Of a DNA stretch of 64,000 nt, positions 34,677-42,986 are shown in pieces. Within the stretch, counting starts at the first letter, position 1; each line of letters begins with the position of its first letter. The translations under genes and the position numbers were made by a program. The notes beneath the pieces were generated by a model, which saw only the letters and a program-made list of their open reading frames with translations, did no database searches and was not told where the DNA came from. The DNA comes from DAHUYF01 sp963838385. Its GTDB lineage: Bacteria; Pseudomonadota; Alphaproteobacteria; ATCC43930; CGMCC-115725. The DNA is taken from positions 150,182 through 214,181 of the forward strand of contig CAWIRE010000005.1 of assembly GCA_963838385.1 (NCBI GenBank), written 5' to 3'.

Positions 34677-37361
34677 ATGAGGCAAGCCACGATCAACGGT
34701 CGTATCGAGAGGCTCCCCGACGATCCGGAAGCCTTGCTCGTCGATGTCCTGCGCGCCACGCCCGGGCTGACCGGCACCAAGCTCGCCTGCGGCTCCGGCG
34801 TCTGCGGCGCCTGCACCGTGCTGCTCGACGGCGTTCCCGTCGTGAGCTGCCTCATGCCCGCGACCGCCGTCGCGGACAAGTCGATCACGACGGTGGAGGG
34901 TATCGGCGCACCAAAGCTGCATCCCGTGCAGAAGGCATTCATGGCGCTCGACGCGTTGCAATGCGGATTCTGCACGCCCGGCTTCATCGTCGAGGCAGCG
35001 GCCTTCCACAATTCCTGGCGCCAGGCGAAGGGCGCCGCCGCGCCGTCGCGCGAAGAGATCGGCGCCGCCCTGTCGGGCCATCTCTGCCGCTGCGGTGCCT
35101 ATGCCAATATCCTGCGCGCGGTCGCCGAGGCCTGCGCCGGGCGCTTCGATGGCGACGATGTCGCCGCCCCGCGTCTCGAGGCGCAAGCGAAAGTGACGGG
35201 CGCCGCGCTGTACACGGTCGATATCCGTCATGACGGCCAGCTCGAAGGGTTGATTCTGCGCTCGGACGCCGCCCATGCCCGGATCGTCGAGCTCGATCTC
35301 GCGCCGGCGCTCGCCATGCCCGGCGTCAAGGCCGCGGTCTCGCTGCTCGCCGCGGACAGGGTCGTGCGCTTCGTCGGCGCGCCCATCGCCGCGGTGGCCG
35401 CGACGGACCGGGAGACGGCGGCCGCCGCGCTGGCCGCTGTCCGGATGGTGAGCGAGGGGCGTCCCGCGGTCGTCGGCCTCGACGCCGCGCGCCGGCCCGA
35501 GGCGCCGGTGGTTTTTTCCGGGAGCAAGAAGAATGCCGGCGACGTGGCGGAGGGGACGGGCGGCCCGGCGCCTTGGCGGCGGAACGTCCGCGGCCCGTCG
35601 GCGGCATTTTCGCAGCGGGCGAAACGGGCGCGGCGCTGGGTCGCGGCGGCGCGCGGCGGCGGCGACGCGTTGCTGGTCGAGGGCACCTTCCGCACCGCCG
35701 CGCAGTCGCACACCTGCCTGGAGCCGCACGCCGCCATCGCCCGCTTCGACGGCGACCGTCTCACGGTGCATGTCTCCACCCAGGCGGTGGCGCTGTTGCG
35801 CGACGTTATCGCCAAACGGTTCAAGCTCGATCGCCGCCTGGTGCGCGTCATCGCCGAGCATGTGGGCGGCGGCTTTGGCGCGAAGGCCGCTCTGGGCGGC
35901 GAGACGATCGCGGCGATCGAGCTTGCCCGCGCGGCTGGTGCGCCCGTGCGCGTCGTCTTCGATCGGCAGGAGGAGCTGTCGATCACCGGCTACCGGCCCG
36001 CAGCGGAGCTCAAGCTGTCGCTGCTGCCGACGCGCGAGGGCAAGCTCAAGGCCCTGTCGCTCGACGCCTATGCCGATACGGGCGCGGCGGTGAACTCGAC
36101 CATCGCCGGGCTCGCGCGCCTGATCTACCCGGCCGAGGCCAAGCATCTCGCGGATTTCGATGTCGTCAGCAACCTGCCGCCGGGCACGCCTTTCCGCGCT
36201 CCGGGCGGGCCGCCGATGGCCTTTGCGCTGGAGCAGGCGGTCGACGAGGCGGCGCTGCGGCTCGGGCTCGACCCGATCGCGTTGCGCAAGCGCTGGGACC
36301 CGAATCCGAACCGCCAGCGGCTCTACGATTGGGCCGCGGGGCTCGAGCTCTGGCGCAAGGCCGCCGCGCCGTCCGGGACCGGCCGCTTTCGCCGCGGCGT
36401 CGGCGTTGCCGCGGGCTACTGGCTCTATCTCTGGCAGCTCGGCTCGACGGTCGAGGTGGCGATCGAAAATCACCGCGTCGTCGCCAGCGTCGCGGTGCAG
36501 GACATCGGCACCGGCAGCCGCAGCGTGATCGCCAACACGGTGGCGCGCGAGCTCGGGCTCGATCCCGGCGAGGTCGAGGTGCGGATCGGCGATTCGGAGC
36601 TGCCGGAAGGGCCGGCATCCGCCGGCAGCCGGACCACGGCCTCGATCCTGCCGCCGATGCTGACCGCGCTCGGGCAGCTCAAGGCCGAGATCCGGCGCCA
36701 GGCCAAGGCGCCGCCGGCGCCCGGCTCGAACGCGCCCTGGCGCGAGCTCATCGCGGCGGCACCCGATCTGCGCATCACGGCAACGCGGGCCGAGGACGAC
36801 AAGCGCGTGGCGCCGGGGATCACCTCGCCGCTGAAGGATGCGGGGCTGATGGGCAGGGTGTTCGGCTGGATGCTGCGGCGCTTCTCGCATGTCGCCGTGG
36901 GCGCCGGCGTGCCGAGCTCAGTGCAGGTGATCGAGGTCGAAGTGGATACCTGGCTCGGCCATGTCCGGGTGCTGAACGTGCAGAGCGGCATCGCGGTCGG
37001 CAGGATCGCCGCCGTCGACCTGGCGCGCAGCCAGGCCGCCGGCTCGGTCATCCAGGGCATCGGCTACGCGCTTCACGAAGCGCGCGAGGTCGACCCGCGC
37101 GGCGGCCAGATCCTGACGAGCGGCCTCGAGGACTACCGCATGCCCGGCATCGCCGATACCCCCGCCATCGATGTCCACTTCGACGAAGGGGGCTTCGATC
37201 ATGTGGGCGGGGGCAGCGTCGGCATCGGCGAGGTGGCGACGGTGCCGACCTGCGCGGCGATCGCCAATGCCATCCGTCACGCGACCGGCGTGCGCCCCTA
37301 TGAGCTTCCCATACGACCCGATCGGTTGCTCCCGATCCTGGATCGCAGGGACGACCGATGA
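34677..37361 (+). CDS. xanthine-dehydrogenase-family oxidoreductase, fused [2Fe-2S] and molybdopterin subunits
   Basis: An 894-residue fusion. Residues 1-155 form the small [2Fe-2S] subunit: plant-type cluster CGSGVCGACTVLLDG and second cluster QCGFCTPGF with LSGHLCRCGAY. From about residue 165 it is the molybdopterin-binding large subunit: AKVTGAALYTVDI, VGGGFGAK, APGGPPMAFALEQAVDEAA, and the catalytic Glu in GIGEVATVPT. It hydroxylates or oxidises an aldehyde or N-heterocycle; the substrate is unknown. These two parts are usually separate genes. A strong AAGGAGG site precedes ATG 34677, and the stop overlaps the FAD-subunit gene by four bases. Confidence 0.9.
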   Translation: MRQATINGRIERLPDDPEALLVDVLRATPGLTGTKLACGSGVCGACTVLLDGVPVVSCLMPATAVADKSITTVEGIGAPKLHPVQKAFMALDALQCGFCTPGFIVEAAAFHNSWRQAKGAAAPSREEIGAALSGHLCRCGAYANILRAVAEACAGRFDGDDVAAPRLEAQAKVTGAALYTVDIRHDGQLEGLILRSDAAHARIVELDLAPALAMPGVKAAVSLLAADRVVRFVGAPIAAVAATDRETAAAALAAVRMVSEGRPAVVGLDAARRPEAPVVFSGSKKNAGDVAEGTGGPAPWRRNVRGPSAAFSQRAKRARRWVAAARGGGDALLVEGTFRTAAQSHTCLEPHAAIARFDGDRLTVHVSTQAVALLRDVIAKRFKLDRRLVRVIAEHVGGGFGAKAALGGETIAAIELARAAGAPVRVVFDRQEELSITGYRPAAELKLSLLPTREGKLKALSLDAYADTGAAVNSTIAGLARLIYPAEAKHLADFDVVSNLPPGTPFRAPGGPPMAFALEQAVDEAALRLGLDPIALRKRWDPNPNRQRLYDWAAGLELWRKAAAPSGTGRFRRGVGVAAGYWLYLWQLGSTVEVAIENHRVVASVAVQDIGTGSRSVIANTVARELGLDPGEVEVRIGDSELPEGPASAGSRTTASILPPMLTALGQLKAEIRRQAKAPPAPGSNAPWRELIAAAPDLRITATRAEDDKRVAPGITSPLKDAGLMGRVFGWMLRRFSHVAVGAGVPSSVQVIEVEVDTWLGHVRVLNVQSGIAVGRIAAVDLARSQAAGSVIQGIGYALHEAREVDPRGGQILTSGLEDYRMPGIADTPAIDVHFDEGGFDHVGGGSVGIGEVATVPTCAAIANAIRHATGVRPYELPIRPDRLLPILDRRDDR

Positions 37362-38257
37362 GCGCGGCGGAGCTGCGCGCGGGGGGCACGGATCTCTCGG
37401 AGCGCCGCCGCAGCGGCGTCTCCGCGGGCCCGCTGATCGATCTCACCCCGTCGGCGGCGATGACGAGGGTCGCCTGGGGCGCCGATGGCGCCGCCCGCAT
37501 CGGGGCGTCGGTCACGATCGCTGCGATCGCCGGCGACAGGCAGATCGCCGGCTCTTATCCCGGTCTCACCGCGGCGGCCGGCGGATTGGCGACGCCGCAG
37601 GTGCGACATCGCGCGACCCTGGGCGGCAATCTGGCGCAGCGCTCCCGGTGCTGGTACTACCGCCATCCGCATCTCTCCTGCCTGAAGAAGGGTGGCGCCG
37701 ATTGTCCGGCGCGCGACGGCAACCATCTTTACGGCGTCGCCTTCGATCTCGGGCCGTGCGTGGCGCCCCATCCTTCGACCATGGCGGCGGCCCTGCTGGC
37801 TTATGAGGGACGCGTCGCGACCGACCGGAGGCCGGCGCTCTCGATCGCAGACCTGCTCGGCGATGGCTCTGCCGGAACCTCCGACAACGCGCTCGAGCCC
37901 GGCGAGGTCATTGAAAGCATTTCCCTGCCGCCGCCGCTTGCCGGCGAGCGGGCGCTCTACCGGCGCGCGATCAGCCGCATCCATGCCGAATGGCCGCTGG
38001 TCGAAATCGTCGCGCGCGCGGTGGTCTCGGGCGGATCGTTCCGGCTTCTTCGCCTGGCCGCGGGCGGCATCGCGCCGGTGCCGCTGCGTCTGTCCGCCGC
38101 AGAGGCCGCCGGTCAAGGTGCTCCGGCGAGCGCATCGACGATCGCGGCGGTCGCCGAGCGCGCGATCGCCGGCGCCTCGCCGCTGCCGATGACCGGCTAC
38201 AAGCTCGAGCTGATGCAGAGGCTGATCCGCGATCTGCTCGAGCGGCTCGTCGGCTGA
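37358..38257 (+). CDS. xanthine-dehydrogenase-family FAD-binding subunit
   Basis: A 299-residue medium subunit (CoxM/YagS-like) carrying FAD. It has AAGGLATPQVRHRATLGGNLAQRSRCWYY, where the TLGGN loop binds FAD. Three cysteines follow in SRCWYYRHPHLSCLKKGGADC, resembling subunits that hold an extra [4Fe-4S] cluster, as in E. coli PaoB. The N-terminus, with AELRAGGTDLSERRRSGVSAGPLIDLT, is at the usual place. It overlaps the Mo-subunit gene (ATGA) and completes the electron-transfer chain of the enzyme. Confidence 0.9.
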   Translation: MSAAELRAGGTDLSERRRSGVSAGPLIDLTPSAAMTRVAWGADGAARIGASVTIAAIAGDRQIAGSYPGLTAAAGGLATPQVRHRATLGGNLAQRSRCWYYRHPHLSCLKKGGADCPARDGNHLYGVAFDLGPCVAPHPSTMAAALLAYEGRVATDRRPALSIADLLGDGSAGTSDNALEPGEVIESISLPPPLAGERALYRRAISRIHAEWPLVEIVARAVVSGGSFRLLRLAAGGIAPVPLRLSAAEAAGQGAPASASTIAAVAERAIAGASPLPMTGYKLELMQRLIRDLLERLVG

Positions 38258-38383
38258 CAGGCTGCCTGAGCCGCGGTTGCCGCAGGATCGCGGAAAGCGC
38301 CGCAAGGCCGGCAAAGTCATGGTCCTGTCGAGACACGACGTTAGCGCCGAAATGTTGGCGCTGACGAGACGGGAGCATGTCCC

Positions 38384-38935
38384 ATGAGATCCATTGCGCG
38401 GTTTGCTTTCACCTTTGCCCTGCTGCCGCTTGTCCTGGCCGCGGCGACGGCCGCCGCGCCGGCGCGGGCGGCAACGGCCGCCTCGTTGCTCGGCCCCGTC
38501 GATTACGACTTCGTCGCCCAGGCCAATCTCGGCGCGCCTTTCCAGGTGGAGTCCGGCCGGCTGGCCGAGGAGCGTGCGCCGAGCGCGGCGGTCCGTGACT
38601 ACGCGCGGCTGATGGTGGTCACCCACATCCCGGTCGTCGATGCGCTGAACGCGATCCTGCGGCGCAAAGGCGTCACCGCGCCTCCCGAGACGCTGCTGCA
38701 TGGCGCCTATGAAGCGATGATCGCCACGCTGACGGCCGAGCGCGGCGCCGGGTTCGAGCGCGACTATGTCGGCGGCCAGGTCGAGTACCAGAAGGGGAAC
38801 GCGGCGCTCTTTCGCGGCGAGATTCGCCAGGGAAGCGATCCGGAGCTCAGGGCGTTCGCCCGCCAGACCCTGCCGAAGATCGAGGACCATCTGCAGCGGG
38901 CGCTGCGGCTCGCCGCCGCGCCTGCCTCCGACTAG
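38384..38935 (+). CDS. DUF4142 exported protein
   Basis: A 183-residue protein with a signal peptide (FTFALLPLVLAAATAAAPARA) and a helical DUF4142 domain: DYDFVAQANLGAPFQVESGRLAEERAPSAAVRDYARLMVVTH, and a C-terminal EIRQGSDPELRAFARQTLPKIEDHL. The fold is ferritin-like; proteins of this family are periplasmic with no settled function. The last helix lies 192 bases before mntH. Confidence 0.88.
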   Translation: MRSIARFAFTFALLPLVLAAATAAAPARAATAASLLGPVDYDFVAQANLGAPFQVESGRLAEERAPSAAVRDYARLMVVTHIPVVDALNAILRRKGVTAPPETLLHGAYEAMIATLTAERGAGFERDYVGGQVEYQKGNAALFRGEIRQGSDPELRAFARQTLPKIEDHLQRALRLAAAPASD

Positions 38936-39127
38936 CGGCCGCGTCGCGACGACTGCTCGCGAACGGAGTTAGTCGGACATGAGGATGTGTGCAGCGCCGG
39001 CGGCCCGATCGATCGTTATTCGCGATCGCGAGGATCGAACAGATCAATTTCTCTTGTCGCTTTCGCCGCCCCATTTTTTCAGCTGGCGGCATAGGCCGCA
39101 TGGGGTGCCGCCGCGGCGGAGGGTGAG

Positions 39128-40453
39128 ATGGTAGAGCTCGTTCGGGCGTGGCGCGGGGCGGAAGCGCCCGATATCAGGCTCGCGCTGCAGGCGCTGCGGG
39201 CGCGGCTGCGCGGCGGGGCGGGCCGCGGCGGCGCAGTCCCCGCGGCCTCGCTGATGCTCCCGGCCCTCGTCGCGTCGGTCGCCTATATGGATCCCGGCAA
39301 CGTCGCGACCAACCTCCAGAGCGGGGCGGCGTTCGGCTACAAGCTGCTCTGGGTCGTCGTGCTCGCCAATCTGATGGCGATGCTGTTCCAGGCATTGTCG
39401 GCGCGGCTGGGGATCGCCACCGGCATGAACCTGGCGGAGGTAAGCCGCGCGCGGCTGCCTGGGCCGGTGGTGGGCGCGATGTGGGTGGTCAGCGAGATTG
39501 CCGCCATGGCCACCGATCTGGCGGAGCTGCTGGGCGCCGGCATCGGCGTGCAGCTCCTGTTCCATATCCCGCTGCTGCCGGCGACGGTCCTCGCCGGCCT
39601 CGCCACCTATGCCGCGCTCCTGCTGCAGCGCTGGGGCTTGCGCATCGTCGAGTCCGTGGTGGCGGCGCTGGTGGGCGTCGTCTGCGCCGCCTACCTGATC
39701 GAGACGATCCTGGCGGCGCCCGATTGGGGCGCGGTCGCCTATCACGCGGCCGTCCCCTGGCTCGGTGGGCCAGACAGCACGCTCATGGCGGCCGGCATCG
39801 TCGGCGCCACGGTGATGCCGCACGCCATCTATCTGCACTCCGGCCTGACCCAGGATCAGGGTCGCGGCAGGCGCGGCAGCGTCGCGCGCCTCATCCGCAT
39901 CTCCGATCGCAACATCGTCATCGCCCTCGGCATTGCCGGCCTGGTCAATCTCGCGATGATGTACCTGGCCGCTTCGGCCTTTCACTTCGGCGGCCATGGC
40001 GATGTCGCCGATATCGAGACCGCCTATCGGCTGCTCGGCCCGTTGCTGGGCAAGGCGGCGGCGGTGGTCTTCCTGGTCTCGCTGCTGGCCTCGGGAGCCT
40101 CGAGCTCGGTGGTCGGCACGCTCGCCGGCCAGATGATCATGCAAGGCTTTGTCGGCCGGCGGATCCCGCTCTGGGTGCGCCGCGTCGTGACCATGGCGCC
40201 CACTCTGCTCGTCGTCGCTTGGGGCATCGACGCGACGCACATGCTTGTCCTGAGCCAAGCCGTTCTCAGCCTGGTCCTGCCGGTACCGATGCTCGCGCTG
40301 ATCGCCTTCACCGCCCGCCGCAGCGTCATGGGCGGCATGGTCAGCAGCCCGATGATCTCGCTGACGGCCAGTGTCGCAGCGGTCGTCATCGTGGCGCTCA
40401 ACCTGCTGCTGCTGCTCGAATTGCTTGGACTGGCCCTGCCTTTCTCGACGTGA
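39128..40453 (+). CDS. mntH: Nramp-type divalent metal (Mn/Fe) transporter
   Basis: A proton-coupled Mn(II)/Fe(II) importer of 441 residues with eleven hydrophobic helices. The metal-binding helix-1 motif is in AYMDPGNVATN and the helix-6 motif in VMPHAIYLHSG. The family loop SEIAAMATDLAELLGAGIGVQLLF is also present. A GGAGGG site lies before ATG 39128. No MntR or Fur gene is adjacent, and no obvious operator was recognised in the 192-base leader. Confidence 0.94.
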   Translation: MVELVRAWRGAEAPDIRLALQALRARLRGGAGRGGAVPAASLMLPALVASVAYMDPGNVATNLQSGAAFGYKLLWVVVLANLMAMLFQALSARLGIATGMNLAEVSRARLPGPVVGAMWVVSEIAAMATDLAELLGAGIGVQLLFHIPLLPATVLAGLATYAALLLQRWGLRIVESVVAALVGVVCAAYLIETILAAPDWGAVAYHAAVPWLGGPDSTLMAAGIVGATVMPHAIYLHSGLTQDQGRGRRGSVARLIRISDRNIVIALGIAGLVNLAMMYLAASAFHFGGHGDVADIETAYRLLGPLLGKAAAVVFLVSLLASGASSSVVGTLAGQMIMQGFVGRRIPLWVRRVVTMAPTLLVVAWGIDATHMLVLSQAVLSLVLPVPMLALIAFTARRSVMGGMVSSPMISLTASVAAVVIVALNLLLLLELLGLALPFST

Positions 40454-40626
40454 GGCGCGGCGGCCTGCACAGGCCATTGCCGCAAGATCGCGACAGCCGC
40501 GCCAATCGCCCCACAGCGCCGGCCTGCGCGCCGATCCATCCTATTGGTGGTGCGGCTGGTCGGGAACGAGGCCCGGAGGGCCGACGCGCGCCTGCCGCCG
40601 GCGGTCGCCAAGGTGATAAGGACGCC

Positions 40627-41421
40627 ATGAAAATCGATCTCAGCGGGCATCGGGCGATCGTGAGCGGTTCGACCGCCGGCATTGGTTTCGCCATCGCGAC
40701 GGGGCTGGCGCAGGCCGGCGCGGCGGTCGTGCTCAACGGCCGCAGCGAGGCGGCGACGCTCGATGCCGTCCGGCGCTTGTCGCAACTCGTGCCTGGAGCG
40801 ACGATCGATGGCGTCGATGCCGATCTCGGCAGCGCGGCATGCGTCGACTACCTCGTCAGCAAGGCGGGGGACGCCGACATCCTGATCAACAACCTCGGCG
40901 TCTACGAGGCCAAGCCCTTCCTCGAGATCGGCGATGCGGATTGGCGCCGGATCTTCGACATCAACGTCATGAGCGGCGTTCGTCTGTCCCGTCACTATTT
41001 CCCCAAGATGCTCGTCGGCGGCTGGGGCCGCATCGTCTTCATCTCCAGCGAGTCCGCGCTCAACATCCCGGCGGAGATGATCCATTACGGCATGACCAAG
41101 ACGGCGCAGCTCGCCATCGCCCGCGGCCTGGCGGAGCTCACGGCAGGCACCCGCGTGACGGTCAATTCCGTGCTGGCGGGGCCCACGCGATCGGAGGGGG
41201 TTCGCCAGTTCATCGCGCAGCTGGCGCGCGAGCGCGGCCTGGGCGAGGCGGAGGTCGAACGCTCGTTCTTTGCGGAGGTGCGGCCGACCTCGCTGCTGAA
41301 GCGCTTTGCCACGGTCGAGGAGGTGGCGAACATGGTGGTCTACGTCGCCTCCGAGCAAGCCGCCGCCACCAACGGCGCCGCCTTGCGGGTCGATGGCGGT
41401 GTCGTGCGCTCGATCGTCTGA
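40627..41421 (+). CDS. short-chain dehydrogenase/reductase
   Basis: A 264-residue SDR (Rossmann-fold NAD(P) oxidoreductase). The cofactor motif is SGSTAGIGFA near residues 13-22, followed by NNLGVYE, the catalytic Ser in VFISSES and the YxxxK pair in HYGMTK. The end LRVDGGVVRSIV is typical. Length is normal. The substrate cannot be assigned. It lies 173 bases after mntH and is followed by a strong hairpin, so it is probably transcribed alone. Confidence 0.92.
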   Translation: MKIDLSGHRAIVSGSTAGIGFAIATGLAQAGAAVVLNGRSEAATLDAVRRLSQLVPGATIDGVDADLGSAACVDYLVSKAGDADILINNLGVYEAKPFLEIGDADWRRIFDINVMSGVRLSRHYFPKMLVGGWGRIVFISSESALNIPAEMIHYGMTKTAQLAIARGLAELTAGTRVTVNSVLAGPTRSEGVRQFIAQLARERGLGEAEVERSFFAEVRPTSLLKRFATVEEVANMVVYVASEQAAATNGAALRVDGGVVRSIV

Positions 41422-41451
41422 ACAGGACTCCCGCCGGCGCGTGACGAAAGG

Positions 41452-41479
41452 GAGGACCGGTGGCGGGCCACCGGTCCTC
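41452..41479 (+). terminator. perfect hairpin after the SDR gene
   Basis: A 12-bp perfect stem (GAGGACCGGTGG with CCACCGGTCCTC) and a four-base loop start 30 bases after the SDR stop. No U-tract follows, so it is either a GC-rich intrinsic terminator of the kind found in high-GC genomes or an mRNA-stabilising structure. Confidence 0.5.
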
Positions 41480-41807
41480 AGCCGCTGCGCGGGAGGCGCG
41501 CCAGGGAGGACGTCGCCTCATTCCCCGTCCAGAGGGAGGGTGCCGGACGGCGCGCGACGCAGCGGGGAATCCGAAATCGACGACACGGCAGCCCGCTCGA
41601 TCATCGGCGCGCTGATCATTCTAGCGCGTTTGGTCGGGCGCGCTCGTCCCCCTTTGGCATCACTATCGGGATTTTGCCGCTTTCACCGCGGCCGCGCTGC
41701 CGGCGCGCAGACGATTTTTAAGAATTCTTCAGGGCCGGCCCAAGGAATTAAGGGCGCTTCGGCGGCACACTCCGGCATCGAACAGCCCCGCAACGAGGAA
41801 GCCCGCC
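41480..41807. other. intergenic region before the AraC gene
   Basis: This 328-base gap has no supported gene. It holds an AT-rich palindrome AAGAATTCTT at 41720-41729 and GGGCCGGCCC at 41732-41741, side by side and about 70-90 bases before the AraC start. They could be regulatory sites, but there is no independent support. Confidence 0.4.
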
Positions 41808-42803
41808 ATGAGCAGCGCCGCCCTGTCCCTCCCCGCGCCACGCCCTACCTCCGGCGGCCCGCGCGGCGATGTCATCGCCTTTCCGCATGCCGGCGTCGTG
41901 CCGCCCGGCGCCGGTCCTCCCGCGCCCGACCCGGCGGCGCCCGGGGTGCTGATCCGGCCGGCGCGAGCGGCGCGGCGCCAATCCGCGGCCTGGCGCGGCA
42001 TCGGCGGCGAGGTGTTGTGCGTCGCCGGCGAGGAACCGTTCGAGATCAGCTACCGCGCCCCCGTCCATCTCCTCATCGCCTACGAGGGCGGCGCTCGGCG
42101 GGCGGGCGAGACCGTCATTGACGGCCTGCCGCCCTCGAGCTTGCGCGATTTCAGCCGCAAGTTGACCTTCGTCCCGGCCGGAAACCGCTTCCGCGAGCGG
42201 CACGAGCCGCGCGGCGCGGTGCGGGCGACCTGCCTCTATGTCGACCCGTCAGCGCCGCTGCTGGCACCCGAGACCGGCTTCGGCGAGGCGGCGTTCGCGC
42301 CGCGGCTGTTTTTCGACAACCAGGTGCTCTGGGAGACCGCGCTCAAGCTCAAGGCGCTGATCGAGATCGACGGCGCCGCGAGCCGGCTTTATGGCGAAGC
42401 GCTGGGCGCCGTCCTTGCGCATGAGCTGCTGCGGCTCAATGGCGGCGCAGGACTGCCCAACCGGCTGGCGCGCGGCGGGCTTGCCGACTGGCAGCAGAAA
42501 GCGGTCGCCCGGTATCTCGAGGAGAATCTCGCCGAGCAAATCCCGCTGGCGAGGCTGGCCGGGCTTGCCCAACTCAGCCCCTTCCATTTTGCGCGGGCGT
42601 TCAAGCAGTCCTTCGGCACGCCGCCTCACCGCTATCACACCCATCGCCGCGTCGAGCGCGCCAAGGCGCTGCTGGCGCGGCCCGAGCGGTCGGTGACCGA
42701 CGTCGCTCTCGAGGTCGGGTTCAGCGAGACAAGCTCCTTTACTGCCGCGTTTCGCAAGATCGCCGGGCGGACACCCACCTCCTATCGACGGAGCTTGCGC
42801 TGA
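41808..42803 (+). CDS. AraC family transcriptional regulator
   Basis: A 331-residue regulator with an N-terminal sensor domain and a C-terminal pair of helix-turn-helix motifs: AVARYLEENLAEQIPLARLAGLAQLSPFHFARAFKQSFG and SVTDVALEVGFSETSSFTAAFRKIAGRTPTSYRRS. The ligand and targets are unknown. The start ATG at 41808 follows an AGGAAG-like site. The next gene on the same strand encodes another regulator. Confidence 0.9.
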   Translation: MSSAALSLPAPRPTSGGPRGDVIAFPHAGVVPPGAGPPAPDPAAPGVLIRPARAARRQSAAWRGIGGEVLCVAGEEPFEISYRAPVHLLIAYEGGARRAGETVIDGLPPSSLRDFSRKLTFVPAGNRFRERHEPRGAVRATCLYVDPSAPLLAPETGFGEAAFAPRLFFDNQVLWETALKLKALIEIDGAASRLYGEALGAVLAHELLRLNGGAGLPNRLARGGLADWQQKAVARYLEENLAEQIPLARLAGLAQLSPFHFARAFKQSFGTPPHRYHTHRRVERAKALLARPERSVTDVALEVGFSETSSFTAAFRKIAGRTPTSYRRSLR

Positions 42804-42986
42804 CACGCGCCGGATCTTCGCGCTGACATCGATCTGCCGTCGCGCGCAAAGCCGCGTCGCTCCACCCAAGATTGGTGAGGCCTCCCCCCATCGGGGGAGA
42901 AACGCCTCCAAACGGGCCTGATTCGGGCACTCTGCTTGACAAGGCGTCCGAAGTGAAATTCCCTGAAGGCCCGGGGACGAGGCGCT

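Noticed and set aside
33717..36890. 1,057-residue minus-strand open frame
   Set aside because: It is antisense to the TetR and xanthine-dehydrogenase genes; low-complexity content typical of a shadow frame.
38936..39127. Possible manganese riboswitch before mntH
   Set aside because: I could not align the leader with the conserved yybP-ykoY or other metal-riboswitch blocks.
41720..41741. Adjacent palindromes AAGAATTCTT and GGGCCGGCCC
   Set aside because: Suggestive of regulatory sites before the AraC gene, but palindromes of this size occur by chance and nothing else supports them.
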